A model generated the notes under the pieces. It saw only the letters and a program-made list of their open reading frames with translations. It was not told where the DNA came from and ran no database searches. Below are positions 39,020-48,108 of a stretch of 64,000 bases of DNA, in pieces (position 1 is the stretch's first letter; each line of letters starts with the position of its first letter). The position numbers were made by a program, and so were the translations under genes. This DNA comes from Luteitalea sp. TBR-22 (lineage in GTDB: Bacteria; Acidobacteriota; Vicinamibacteria; Vicinamibacterales; Vicinamibacteraceae), in contig NZ_AP024452.1 of the NCBI RefSeq assembly GCF_016865485.1, positions 5,540,501 through 5,604,500 of the forward strand, in the 5' to 3' direction.

Positions 39020-40276
39020 CTATCCCTTGCGCACTGCGGCAGCGACGACGCCCATCGTGTCGCGCTGCCGCTCGTGCACCACGCCCATCGCCCGCTCGAC
39101 CACGGCGCGGGCCGCCGTCCGATCGGCGGCGATCGCCAGGGCGCGCGTCGCAATCGCCTCGCCCTGCACCTGGTCGATCTCGAACAACCACTCCCCCAGC
39201 CCGATGTCGCGCCACATCTGACCCTTGCGCGTGTCGGTCGGCTGGCGCACGTGGATGGCCGGCGTGCCGTTGGCCAGCGCGATGATCGGCGAGTGCATCT
39301 CGCAGCTCACCACCAGCGCTGCGCGCGCGTACGTCGAGGCGGCCTCGTCGGTGCGCCAGTACCGATCGCGCACCACCACGGCCTTCTTCACGTCGCCGGG
39401 CAACCCGTCGAACAGCAGGGGCCGCAGCAGCGGCACCTGGTAGGTCATCTCCGGGCAGGCCAGCACCTTGCCGTGTCCGCCGCGCACCCAGGCGACGATC
39501 ACCTCACGGAGCTTGGCGTGATCGGCTGCCGCGAACTGATCGTTCACCTGCAGCCGCCGACGCGGCTCGGCCTCGCCCCGCGCCGCTCCCTCGGTGACCC
39601 AGGGGTACGGCGTGTACCGCAGCCGCGGCACGACGCACAGGAACCGCCCGGCCTCGAGGCCATGGCGACGACAGAACGCTTCGGCCGTCTCGTCGTCGCG
39701 GATGTCGAGCGCGAAGGTGCCGTCGGGCGCGAACGCCTGCGAGGGCGCACGGAGGGCCAGCGACCGCACGTACTCGAGTGACGACGTCTCGCGCGTGAAC
39801 ACGAAGGCGGCGCCCGACAGCAGGTCCTGCAGCGGCGCGTCGACCGTGTCGAGCGTGACCCCGTACACCCCGTAGGGCGTGCCGAGCGTCCGCGCCAGGC
39901 GCAGCGCCGCCGGGGCGACGATGCTGGGGCCCGACCCGTGAATCAGCAGGTCCGCCTCGCGTACCACCGGCTCGAGGGGAGTGCCGGCAGGATCGGCATG
40001 CTCGGCGAGTTCGAGCACGCGCACCCGGGGGAACCGCCGGCGCAGCAACTCGCGCACCGGCTCGTCGAGCGTCGAGGCCCAGAGCGTCACCTCGGCCCCG
40101 GGCAGGTGCTGCTCCAGCAGGCGCAGCACACCCGGCGTATGCGCGATGTCGCCGATGTTGATCGTCTGCCAGGAGGATCGCAGGACGATACGGCGGGGCC
40201 GCGCCTGTCCCCAGGCACTCGGGCGAGCCGCGATCACTGCCGCGGCGGTGGCGAGGAACGAGCGGCGGCTGTTCAT
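39020..40276 (-). CDS. Polysaccharide pyruvyl transferase family protein with Tat-like signal
   Basis: A 418-residue protein of the polysaccharide pyruvyl transferase family (motifs NIGDIAHTPGVLRLLEQHLP, LIHGSGPSI, GVYGVTLDT, SCEMHSPIIALANGTPAIHVRQP). The N-terminus is a convincing twin-arginine signal (NSRRSFLATAAAVIAARP), which is unusual because PEP-dependent pyruvylation is normally cytoplasmic. Either the protein is exported and does something else, or the signal is vestigial. It is separated from the upstream glutamate dehydrogenase gene by a heptad-repeat region with a hairpin. Confidence 0.85.
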   Translation of the reverse strand: MNSRRSFLATAAAVIAARPSAWGQARPRRIVLRSSWQTINIGDIAHTPGVLRLLEQHLPGAEVTLWASTLDEPVRELLRRRFPRVRVLELAEHADPAGTPLEPVVREADLLIHGSGPSIVAPAALRLARTLGTPYGVYGVTLDTVDAPLQDLLSGAAFVFTRETSSLEYVRSLALRAPSQAFAPDGTFALDIRDDETAEAFCRRHGLEAGRFLCVVPRLRYTPYPWVTEGAARGEAEPRRRLQVNDQFAAADHAKLREVIVAWVRGGHGKVLACPEMTYQVPLLRPLLFDGLPGDVKKAVVVRDRYWRTDEAASTYARAALVVSCEMHSPIIALANGTPAIHVRQPTDTRKGQMWRDIGLGEWLFEIDQVQGEAIATRALAIAADRTAARAVVERAMGVVHERQRDTMGVVAAAVRKG

Positions 40277-40321
40277 GGCCGCCCATGCTACCGCGTGAGC
40301 GGGCAGGAGCCCACGGCCGAA

Positions 40322-40446
40322 CGGCTCAGTATCGAGGGCTCAGTATCGAGGGCTCAGGACCCAGGACCAGGCTCAGGGCCCAGGGCGCAGGGCTCAGAGA
40401 GCTTTCTGAGCCTTGAGCCGTGAGCCTTGTGCCGTGCGCCGTGACG
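40322..40446. repeat. Large heptad array that inverts at a hairpin
   Basis: About fifteen 7-bp units. The left half reads GGCTCAG, TATCGAG, GGCTCAG and variants; the right half reads GAGCCTT, GAGCCGT, GAGCCTT and variants, the opposite strand of the same motif. The orientation changes at GGCTCAGA (40391-40398), a six-base loop and TCTGAGCC (40405-40412), a perfect 8-bp stem that could act as a transcription terminator for the glutamate dehydrogenase gene. Confidence 0.85.
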
Positions 40447-40462
40447 CAGACGATCGCCCGGG

Positions 40463-43400
40463 TCAGCCGCGGGCTTCGACCGTGCCGAGCCTGGCCACGA
40501 CCGTCTGCTCGAGCTGGTGCTCGATGGTCAGCAACTGCCGCCGCTCGGCGTCGGCCGGGAGCCCCGCCGCGATCACCTCGGCGCGCCGCGTCGACGCCCC
40601 GGTGGAATGGTCGGCCTCGATGTAGGCCTGCACGATGGCGCCGAAGTCGGCGCCGGTGCGCTCGGCCATCGTCGGCAGGAACGTGATGCCGGCGTGGTTG
40701 ATCACGTGGTTGATCGCCACCGTCGCGATGATCTCGCGCTTGAGCGGATGCTTGCCGAACGTGTCGGCGTACCGCTCCTGCATCAGCGCCGGGAAGTAGC
40801 GGCGCAGCAGGGGCAGGCCGGCCGGCGAGTCCGGGAAGCTCGACGCGAGCACGACGTCGTAGGCGTGCATCTTCGCCTGCCCCAGCACCACGGCGAGCAG
40901 GGGGCGTGGCAGGCCCCGCACGCGCAGCGGGCTGGCCAGCAGGCTCTCCCGGCTCGGGATGGCCTGGTCCTCGCGGCTGAAGACGCGGTTGACGATCATC
41001 TGCTCGATGACCTCGACGAACGTCTCGTACTCGACGACGCTTCGCACGCTGTCGAGCGTGATGGCGCGCGCCTGGTTCCGGTTGTCGTCGAGCACCAGCT
41101 CGGACACGTCGTCGGTCATCTGCTTGAGGACGACGTTGCGCGCCTCCTTGCTGGCGATCACCTTCTCGCGTACCAGGATGTCGAGCAGGATCTTGAGGTT
41201 GACCTCGTGGTCGGACATGTCGACGCCGCCCGAGTTGTCGATCGCGTCGGTGTTGCACAGGCCGCCGCGTTCCCAGTACTCGATGCGCGCCTTCTGCGTC
41301 ATCCCGAGGTTGCCGCCCTCGCCGATGACGCGCGCCTGCACGTCGCGGGCGTCGACGCGCACGCGGTCGTTGGCGCGATCGCCGACCTCGGAGTCGTCCT
41401 CGGTGCTCGCCTTCACGTAGGTGCCGATGCCGCCGTTGTAGAGCAGGTCGACCTTCGCCGTCAGCAGCCGGCGGATCATCTCCTCGCCGGTCACCTCGTC
41501 CTGCTCGATGCCGAACAGCGCCTTCATCTGCGGCGACACCGGAATCGCCTTGGCCGAGCGGTCGAAGATGCCGCCGCCCTCGCTGATCAGCGACGTGTCG
41601 TAGTCGCGCCACGTCGAGCGTGGCAGCTTGAAGAGGCGCTCGCGCTCGGCGAACGTCTTCTCCATGTCGGGATCGGGGTCGACGAAGATGTGCGCGTGGT
41701 TGAACGCCGCCACCAGCTTCGTCACGCGGCTGCGCAGCGCGCCGTTGCCGAACACGTCGCCCGACATGTCACCGATGCCGATCATCGTGAACGGCTCGAC
41801 CTGGATGTCCTGGCCCATGTTGCGGAAGTGGTGCAGCACGCACTCCCAGGCGCCACGCGCGGTGATGCCCTCGACCTTGTGGTCGTAGCCGTTCGATCCG
41901 CCCGACGCGAACGCATCGCCCAGCCAGAAGCCGTACTGCGCCGACACGGAGTTGGCCGTGTCGGAGAGGTGCGCCGTGCCCTTGTCGGCGGCGACGACCA
42001 GGTACGGATCCGGCTGGTCGTACCGGACGACGTCCGGCGGATGCACGACCTGCCCGTCGACGATGTTGTCGGTGATGTCGAGCAGCCCGGAGATGAACTG
42101 GCGGTAGCGATCGATCAGGTACTGGTCGAGCGCCGGCCGCTGCGGCAGCTGGCCCTTGAGCACGAAGCCGCCCTTGGACCCGACGGGCACGATGATCGAG
42201 TTCTTGACCATCTGCGTCTTCATCAGGCCGAGGACCTCGGTGCGGAAGTCGTCGTGGCGGTCGCTCCAGCGCAGGCCGCCGCGGGCGACCTTGCCGCCGC
42301 GCAGGTGGATGCCCTCGAGGTGCGGCGAGTGCACGTAGATCTCGTACAGCGGGCGCGGCGACACCATGCCGGCCACCTTCGCGCACTCGACCTTCATCGA
42401 CACCACGGGACGCTCGGGCGTCTGGTACGCGTTGGTGCGCACGACCGCGAGCAGCAGGTTCTCGACGCCGCGCAGGATCTCGTCGTCGAGCAGGCTCCCG
42501 ACCTGCTGCAGTGCCTTGCGCAGCGCGCCGTCTGCCTGATCGACCGCCGCGTCGCGATCGCCGTCGACGACGGGGTTGAAGCGCGCGTCGAACAGCCGGA
42601 ACAGGGCCGCGGCGGCGGCGCCGTTGCGGACCATCACGCTCGTGATCGTGTCGGCGTTGTAGTTGGGGCGGATCTGGATCAGGTGGTTGCGCAGCGTGCG
42701 CAGCACCTCCACCTGCCGCCACGTCAGCCCCTCGCTGGTGATGAGGCTGTTGAGCGCGTCGTCGGTGGCGCGCTTCTCGTGCAGCGCGCGGAGCGCGTCG
42801 AGCAACCGGTCCGGCGCGTTGACCACCGAGGCGATCACCCTGGGCGACGCCTGGATCCGCAGCCGCTCCACGAAGCCGGTGCGGTTCTCGGGCAGGATGA
42901 GCGGCAGCGACAGCTCGTCGACGACCGGCAGCCCGAGGTTCTGCAGCGTGCGCAGCGTGGCCGTCAGGCCGAGCGGCTTGGGCGCGAACAGCTTGATGGT
43001 GACCTGCTCGGCGTGCTCGGGCAGGACGTTCATCTCGAGCCGACCCTCGAGCGCCTCGAGGCGGGCGAGATCGGCCGGTACCTCCTGCGGGGTCGTGGAC
43101 TCGCGGTACAGGCCGCTGCGGCTCTCGAGCCGCACGTACTTGTTGAACAGCCGCCGGCCCTCGAGCGTGCCGTATGCCCGCTCGAGCTCGATCGCCGCCT
43201 GGTCCTCCCACGTGGTCAGGCCCTGCCGCGTCAGCGTACGCACCGTCTCCACGTCGATCGGCGCTTCCATCTCCGCGGTGTCGAAGTAGAAGACGATCAC
43301 CGCCTTGGTGCCCAGGTCGGCCCACTCGCTGAACAGGATCGGCCCGAAGGCCTCCTGCAGCGACGCGCGCAGCGTCGCCTCGGCCTTCGGCGAGTACCGC

Positions 43401-44707
43401 ACGTCGGAGAAGCCGACCGTCACCGCCGCATAGCCGGTGCCCTGCCGCACGCCGACGGCGATCTCGTCGTCGCCGACCATGTTGACCATCTGCTCGACGA
43501 TCGTGCAGAGGTCCTCGCGCCGGGCGTAGAACAGCTCGCGCTTCGGGAAGTGGTTGAAGATGGCGCGCGCCTCGCGCCAGGCGTGCGAGTTCGGCGTGAC
43601 GTGCAGGCCGTCGAGGATGTAGGTGAGCTTGCCGTCCAGCACCGGGATGTCGGCGGCCTTGCTCGCGAACGCGCTCTTGGCGAAGCGGCCGATGAGCAGC
43701 GTCATGCCGGCGAGGGCGCCCTCGGGCGTCCACTCGCGCACGAACACGTCCTCGAGCGGACCGAGGTGGTGGATGGCGCGGCCGTTGACGCAGTAGTCGA
43801 CGTCGATGGTCCGGGGGTCGTCGGCGGCCGGCGCGAGGTTGCGCGTGATGTCGGCCGGCAGGCCCGGGAACACCGTCTCGAGCAGCGAGGGGTCGCGGAA
43901 CGCGCCGAGCGCGCTGTCGTCCTGGGGCTGCAGGTCGCCGTCGGCGCCGGGCACGTAGCGCATCACGCCCATCAGCACGAAGTTGTCGTCGACGAGCCAT
44001 TGCAGGAGCCGCGCGGAGGCCTCCGCGGCCGGGGCGTCGCCGTCGCGCCCGCGCAGGCGACCGGCCGCCGCGCCGACCGCCGCCTTCATCGCCGCGAAGT
44101 CGCCGACCGCGAGGAACACGCTCTTGAGGAGGCTGAAGATCTGGTGCTCGAGGCGCCGCATCCGCTCGGTGCGCTCGATGCGCTCGATGCGGAACTGGCA
44201 GAACAGCTCCTGCGAGCCCTCCTCGCCGTGCGGGCCGACATGCACCACCCGCTCCCACTGCCGGCGCACCGTCAGGCGCGGGTGGATCGCGGAGAAGACG
44301 CGCAGCCCCTCGTTCTTGAAGAAGTTGGTGAGGCTCTCGAAGATGAACGGCGCGTCGGGCGTGTGGGTCTCGACGATCGTCACCTCGTGCGGCCCGCCGT
44401 CGTGGCCCGCCATCGCCCGGTCTTCCGCGTCGTCGCAGTTGCGGACCGCCACGTGCAGGCCCGGGAGGCCTCGATACAGCTGCACGTCGGGCGGCATCGT
44501 GTGCGCGACGAACCTGAAGTACTCTCCGAGGCGCGCCGCCAGGGCCGCCGCCGGGAGGCGGAACACCACGCTGTCGGGCATCTCGGCCAGCACCACGCCG
44601 GCGAAGGCGCGGCGCAGGTCACGGTCGCCCTCGGGCGCCGTGTCGGCGACGATGCGTTGCACCTCATCGAGGATCTGGGCTCGCTTGGTCGGGTCGGCTG
44701 TGATCAT
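40463..44707 (-). CDS. NAD-specific glutamate dehydrogenase, large type
   Basis: A 1414-residue member of the large bacterial NAD-glutamate dehydrogenase family (usually about 1550-1650, so this is a short version, mainly at the N-terminus). The catalytic region, around residues 800-850, holds KVARGGLRWSDRHDDFRTEV and PVGSKGGFVLKG; the nucleotide-binding part includes GIGDMSGDVFGNG and VIGEGGNLGMTQ. It oxidatively deaminates glutamate to 2-oxoglutarate and ammonium with NAD+, generally in amino-acid catabolism. The start is ATG 44707, divergent from the TPR-like gene with about 70 bp between them. Confidence 0.94.
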   Translation of the reverse strand: MITADPTKRAQILDEVQRIVADTAPEGDRDLRRAFAGVVLAEMPDSVVFRLPAAALAARLGEYFRFVAHTMPPDVQLYRGLPGLHVAVRNCDDAEDRAMAGHDGGPHEVTIVETHTPDAPFIFESLTNFFKNEGLRVFSAIHPRLTVRRQWERVVHVGPHGEEGSQELFCQFRIERIERTERMRRLEHQIFSLLKSVFLAVGDFAAMKAAVGAAAGRLRGRDGDAPAAEASARLLQWLVDDNFVLMGVMRYVPGADGDLQPQDDSALGAFRDPSLLETVFPGLPADITRNLAPAADDPRTIDVDYCVNGRAIHHLGPLEDVFVREWTPEGALAGMTLLIGRFAKSAFASKAADIPVLDGKLTYILDGLHVTPNSHAWREARAIFNHFPKRELFYARREDLCTIVEQMVNMVGDDEIAVGVRQGTGYAAVTVGFSDVRYSPKAEATLRASLQEAFGPILFSEWADLGTKAVIVFYFDTAEMEAPIDVETVRTLTRQGLTTWEDQAAIELERAYGTLEGRRLFNKYVRLESRSGLYRESTTPQEVPADLARLEALEGRLEMNVLPEHAEQVTIKLFAPKPLGLTATLRTLQNLGLPVVDELSLPLILPENRTGFVERLRIQASPRVIASVVNAPDRLLDALRALHEKRATDDALNSLITSEGLTWRQVEVLRTLRNHLIQIRPNYNADTITSVMVRNGAAAAALFRLFDARFNPVVDGDRDAAVDQADGALRKALQQVGSLLDDEILRGVENLLLAVVRTNAYQTPERPVVSMKVECAKVAGMVSPRPLYEIYVHSPHLEGIHLRGGKVARGGLRWSDRHDDFRTEVLGLMKTQMVKNSIIVPVGSKGGFVLKGQLPQRPALDQYLIDRYRQFISGLLDITDNIVDGQVVHPPDVVRYDQPDPYLVVAADKGTAHLSDTANSVSAQYGFWLGDAFASGGSNGYDHKVEGITARGAWECVLHHFRNMGQDIQVEPFTMIGIGDMSGDVFGNGALRSRVTKLVAAFNHAHIFVDPDPDMEKTFAERERLFKLPRSTWRDYDTSLISEGGGIFDRSAKAIPVSPQMKALFGIEQDEVTGEEMIRRLLTAKVDLLYNGGIGTYVKASTEDDSEVGDRANDRVRVDARDVQARVIGEGGNLGMTQKARIEYWERGGLCNTDAIDNSGGVDMSDHEVNLKILLDILVREKVIASKEARNVVLKQMTDDVSELVLDDNRNQARAITLDSVRSVVEYETFVEVIEQMIVNRVFSREDQAIPSRESLLASPLRVRGLPRPLLAVVLGQAKMHAYDVVLASSFPDSPAGLPLLRRYFPALMQERYADTFGKHPLKREIIATVAINHVINHAGITFLPTMAERTGADFGAIVQAYIEADHSTGASTRRAEVIAAGLPADAERRQLLTIEHQLEQTVVARLGTVEARG

Positions 44708-44775
44708 GACGTTTGCTGATGGCCCCTATAACAATCGCTCATGCTATCGCGCTCCCTGAGGGGAGACAAGCCGGG
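44708..44775. promoter_or_regulatory. Short divergent promoter region
   Basis: The only AT-rich patch between the glutamate dehydrogenase and TPR-like genes contains TATAAC (plus, 44727-44732) and its overlapping minus-strand reading TATAGG. Both divergent promoters must lie here if the chosen starts are right. No clear -35 element is seen. Confidence 0.3.
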
Positions 44776-45957
44776 GTGGGATGCTCGCATCGCGGGGTCG
44801 TTATCGATGCGACGCCGCCCCGCCGACGGCGGTCGCGCGCCGCCGTTCTGGGCGCGCTCTGGCTCGTCGCCGTGGCGGGCGCGGTCCCGGCGCGGGCGGC
44901 CGGCGTGGCCTGGGAAGCGGCCGTCGATCGGTACCTGGCCGGGGATCGTGCCGGGGCAGGCCAGGTGCTGCTCCAGGCGCCGGCCCGGGAGGTCACGCAA
45001 GGGGCCCGCGACGCGTACCAGTCGTGGCGCATCCCGCCAGGGTCCGGCGACGACGTCCGCCGGTTGGTGATCAGGCGGCTCGAGGCGTCGGCGCTGCTGC
45101 CCCTCGAGGTGCTGATCGTGTCGGGCCGGTCGATGTCGGCCACCCACGAGACCGCGCTCGAGGACGCCGCGCGCGATGCGATCGACCGGTTGGACCCGTT
45201 CGACGAGGGCGAGGAGGCCCGGGCGGTCAGCGTGCGGGCATTCCGTGAGTGGGCGCGCCTGGCGTGGCTGCAGTACCTCGTCGGGGCGAGCCGGTTCCTC
45301 GACTTCCAGCGCGAGCAGAAGAACACCCGCCCCCCGGCCGGCGCCGACGGCGTCGCGGCACTCTCACTGCTGCGCGGCGTGGCGATCGAGACCCGGGCCC
45401 GGCTCGCCGACGAGGCGCCGTCGGCCTCGGTGGCGATGAGCCAGCGCCGCCTGCCGCCGACCTCGCGCGTCCCCGGCATGCTGATCGCCTTCGAGGAGGC
45501 CGGCCGGCACTTCCAGAAGGCCCTCGACGCGCGTCCCGAGGACCGCGAGGCAGTGCTGCACCTCGGACGCCTGGCATTCGAGCGTGAGCGCCACGACGAG
45601 GCCGAGCGCGTGCTCGCGCCGCTGCTCGAGCAACCGTGCCGCGACGCGATCTGCGGCCTGGCGCACCTGTTCATGGGCGAGGTCGCCGAGGCGCGCAAGC
45701 AACCCGATCGCGCCGCGGGGTTCTACGCGAAGGCATCGGCCGTCGCCGCCGTGCGGCAGACGGCGCTGGTGGCGATGATGCAGTCGTCGATGCGCCGCGG
45801 GCAGGCGGGCGGCGCCTACGACCTCACGCGGCAGTTCGCCAGCCCGGCAGCCCTCGCGCCCCGGCAGCCCGCCGACGCGTGGAGCCAGTACATCGGCGGG
45901 CGCCTCGCGCAGGCCGACCTCGTGCTCGTCCACCTGCTGACCGGGGTGTTGCCATGA
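44776..45957 (+). CDS. Exported TPR-like protein, pair partner of VWFA protein 1
   Basis: A 393-residue exported protein. A signal sequence (about residues 20-43) follows a basic N-terminus; the rest is all-helical with TPR-like repeats near the C-terminus (ALDARPEDREAVLHLGRLAFERERHDEA, AGFYAKASAVAAV). Two cysteines in the motif PCRDAICGLAHLFMGE are conserved in the paralog at 48105 and may form a disulfide. I chose GTG 44776, preceded by a GGGGAGA stretch; TTG 44713 or ATG 44719 are alternatives. Its stop overlaps the start of the VWFA gene by four bases. The function is unknown; the pairing suggests the two products act together in the periplasm. Confidence 0.85.
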   Translation: MGCSHRGVVIDATPPRRRRSRAAVLGALWLVAVAGAVPARAAGVAWEAAVDRYLAGDRAGAGQVLLQAPAREVTQGARDAYQSWRIPPGSGDDVRRLVIRRLEASALLPLEVLIVSGRSMSATHETALEDAARDAIDRLDPFDEGEEARAVSVRAFREWARLAWLQYLVGASRFLDFQREQKNTRPPAGADGVAALSLLRGVAIETRARLADEAPSASVAMSQRRLPPTSRVPGMLIAFEEAGRHFQKALDARPEDREAVLHLGRLAFERERHDEAERVLAPLLEQPCRDAICGLAHLFMGEVAEARKQPDRAAGFYAKASAVAAVRQTALVAMMQSSMRRGQAGGAYDLTRQFASPAALAPRQPADAWSQYIGGRLAQADLVLVHLLTGVLP

Positions 45958-46904
45958 GCCGCAGCACGGGAGCCGTGCATCGCCTCGCGGCGCGAGCCGT
46001 GCTCACGGCCCTCGCGGCTGGCGCGGGTGCAGGCGTGGCGCGCGCGCAGGACCAACCGACCTTCCGCGCGTCGGTCGACGTGGTGACCATCGATGCGTAC
46101 GCGCATCGCGATCGCAAGCCGATCCCCGGTCTGACGGCCCGGGACTTCGTGGTCCGCGACAACGGCGTCGAGCAGCCCGTCGACTCGCTCGGCACGACCG
46201 ACAGCGCGCACGTCATCATCGGCCTCGACCTGAGCGGCAGCGTCGACGGTCCGACGCTCGAACGGCTCAAGGCGGCCGTGCGCACGCTGGCGGCGCAACT
46301 GACCGCGCAGGACCGGGTGTCGTTGTTCACGTTCTCGGACCGGTTGCGCCTGCTGATCCGGGCGGCGACGCCCGGCGGCGACATCGAGACGACACTCGCG
46401 CGGTTTGCGGCCGGCGGCGCCACGCCGCTGCAGGACGCGATCGTGCTCGGCGCGGCGCTGTCGCACGCCGACCAGCGGCCGTCCGTGTTCCTGCTGTTCA
46501 CCGACGGCCAGGACACGACCAGCTGGACCTCCGCCGCACGCGCGCTCGACGTCCTGCGCCGCACCAACGTCGTCGTCTTTCCCGTCGGCGCGGGCCTGCC
46601 GGTGGCGATGACGTCGGCGCCGTTTGCCGACGCGCTGACGCGGCAGCCGTGGATGGCCGCGACGCCGGGCGATGGCCTGCGTTTGCTGCAGTCGGCAGCC
46701 GAGGTGACCGGCGGCGAGTTCCTGCGCGTGGAGAAGGACGCGAAGCTCTCGGAGACCTTCCAGGGCATCCTCGGGCAGTACCGCCAGCGCTACCTGCTGA
46801 CCTACACGCCGGCGACGACGGCGCCGGGCTTCCACAAGCTGGAGGTGCGCCTGCGCGGGCGCCCAGGCACCGTCGTGGCGCGAGAGGGATACGTGGCGCG
46901 GTAG
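45954..46904 (+). CDS. VWFA-related acidobacterial-domain protein 1
   Basis: A 316-residue exported protein of the family known as VWFA-related Acidobacterial domain (TIGR03436). A signal peptide (about residues 1-32) is followed by FRASVDVVTIDAYAHRD and GLTARDFVVRDNG, then a von Willebrand A fold with metal-ion-dependent adhesion site Asp92-x-Ser94-x-Ser96 (DLSGS), a Thr in GGATPLQDA and an Asp in LLFTDGQD. It ends YLLTYTP...VRLRGRPGTVVAREGYVAR, an extra beta domain. Such proteins probably bind protein partners or surfaces in a metal-dependent way; no function is established. It is translationally coupled to the preceding TPR-like gene. A heptad array begins at its stop codon. Confidence 0.92.
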   Translation: MSRSTGAVHRLAARAVLTALAAGAGAGVARAQDQPTFRASVDVVTIDAYAHRDRKPIPGLTARDFVVRDNGVEQPVDSLGTTDSAHVIIGLDLSGSVDGPTLERLKAAVRTLAAQLTAQDRVSLFTFSDRLRLLIRAATPGGDIETTLARFAAGGATPLQDAIVLGAALSHADQRPSVFLLFTDGQDTTSWTSAARALDVLRRTNVVVFPVGAGLPVAMTSAPFADALTRQPWMAATPGDGLRLLQSAAEVTGGEFLRVEKDAKLSETFQGILGQYRQRYLLTYTPATTAPGFHKLEVRLRGRPGTVVAREGYVAR

Positions 46905-47002
46905 GGATCGGGAGTCGGGAGTCGGGAGTCGGGACGTCGGGAGTCGGGAGTCGGGAGTCGGGAATCGGGCACCGGGCACCGGGCACCGGGCACCGGGCAC
47001 CG
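46905..47002. repeat. Heptad array GGAGTCG then GGCACCG (about 14 units), starting at the VWFA1 stop
   Basis: Directly after the TAG (46902-46904) come GGATCG, then GGAGTCG seven times with one 8-bp variant among them, GGAATCG, and GGCACCG five times (46968-47002). The unit sequence changes but the 7-bp phase is kept across the switch. Confidence 0.95.
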
Positions 47003-47017
47003 GAACGTCCAACGCCG

Positions 47018-47053
47018 AACTCGCCGCGCGCCGCAGGCGCACATCGGCGAGTC
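47018..47053. repeat. 36-bp dispersed repeat, copy 1 (hairpin-forming)
   Basis: Identical over 36 bp to 57270-57305. Outer arms ACTCGCCG and CGGCGAGT and an inner GCGCC/GGCGC stem allow a nested hairpin. It lies between the two VWFA genes. Confidence 0.9.
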
Positions 47054-47062
47054 CTGAACGCC

Positions 47063-47083
47063 GCATGACGCATGACGCATGAC
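47063..47083. repeat. Heptad repeat, unit GCATGAC (3 units)
   Basis: Three perfect 7-bp units, followed by degenerate 7-bp steps (CGAAGGC-type) to about 47115, ahead of the second VWFA gene. Confidence 0.85.
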
Positions 47084-47160
47084 GAACGAAGGCCGACGGC
47101 CGAATGACGAAGGCCGTCTCGCTTCGGCAACGGAGTAGACTGCGGCGCACGGGGACGGCG

Positions 47161-48108
47161 ATGCCTCTCGAGCTCATGCGTCGGCTCTCGCTCATCGTCG
47201 CGCTCTCGGCAGCGGCGGTGTGTCCGCAAGCGCCACGCGCACAGGAGTCCACGTTCCGTGCGTCGGTCGATGTCGTGAGGATCGACGCCTTCGCGCACCG
47301 CGACCAGCAGCCCGTCACTGGCCTGACCGCTCGGGACTTCGTGGTGCGCGACAACGGCGTCGAGCAACAGGTCGATGCCATCGGCACGACCGACAGCGCT
47401 CACGTCGTCGTCGGCCTCGACGTCAGCGCCAGCGTGGACGGCGAGACGCTGGCGCAGCTCAGGGCTGGCGTCGCCGCCGTCCTGGCGACGTTGACGCCGC
47501 GCGATCGCGTGTCCGTGTTCACGTTCGCCGACCAGGTGCGGATCCTGGCGCGGGTGGCGCAGCCGCAGGCCGGGCTGGACGCACGCATCGGCGACTTGGC
47601 GGCCGCCGGCTCGACCTCGCTGCACGATGCGCTGGTGGTGGGCAGCGTGCTGGCGCGCGCCGACGAGCGCCCCTGCGTGTTCCTGCTGTTCACCGACGGC
47701 CACGACACGGGGAGCTGGAGCAGCACGCCGCGTGTCTTCGACATCCTCCGACGCACGAACGTGGTGGTGTTCCCGGTGGGCGCGGGCCTGCCACGCGACG
47801 GAGTCCCGACGCGGGAGTCGACCTACTTCTACAAGTGGACGTGGACGGCTCCCGCACCTTCCGACACGCGGCTGCTGCTCGAGCGGGTGGCCGACACGAC
47901 CGGGGGCGCCTTCCTGCGCATCGGGCGCGGCGACCGACTTGCCGACACCTTCGCACGCATCCTCGCGAGCTACCGGCAGCGTTACCTGATCTCGTACACG
48001 CCGACCGGCGTCAGGACCGACGACGGCTGGCACCGCCTGGAGGTCCGCCTGCGGAGCCGCCCCGGCGCCGTCGTGGCGCGCGAGGGCTACATGGCGAGGC
48101 AGCCATGA
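47161..48108 (+). CDS. VWFA-related acidobacterial-domain protein 2
   Basis: A 315-residue paralog of the protein at 45954, with the same signal, FRASVDVVRIDAFAHRD and GLTARDFVVRDNG, MIDAS residues Asp87, Ser89 and Ser91 (DVSAS), LLFTDGHD and C-terminus YLISYTP...VVAREGYMARQP. It has a longer insert (STYFYKWTW) before the last helix. I chose ATG 47161, with GGGGAC upstream and a TAGACT -10-like hexamer at 47136-47141; ATG 47176 is an alternative. Its stop overlaps the start of the second TPR-like gene by four bases, so the partner order is reversed relative to copy 1. Confidence 0.92.
   Translation: MPLELMRRLSLIVALSAAAVCPQAPRAQESTFRASVDVVRIDAFAHRDQQPVTGLTARDFVVRDNGVEQQVDAIGTTDSAHVVVGLDVSASVDGETLAQLRAGVAAVLATLTPRDRVSVFTFADQVRILARVAQPQAGLDARIGDLAAAGSTSLHDALVVGSVLARADERPCVFLLFTDGHDTGSWSSTPRVFDILRRTNVVVFPVGAGLPRDGVPTRESTYFYKWTWTAPAPSDTRLLLERVADTTGGAFLRIGRGDRLADTFARILASYRQRYLISYTPTGVRTDDGWHRLEVRLRSRPGAVVAREGYMARQP

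Noticed and set aside
40517-44719. 1400-codon open frame antisense to the glutamate dehydrogenase
   Set aside because: Mirror frame of a GC-rich gene; the product is low-complexity and rich in R, H, V and L, with no domain I recognise, while the minus strand has a clear enzyme.
46905-47083. CRISPR array or attachment-site repeats
   Set aside because: Units are 7 bp with no spacers and no cas genes; this is a short tandem repeat.
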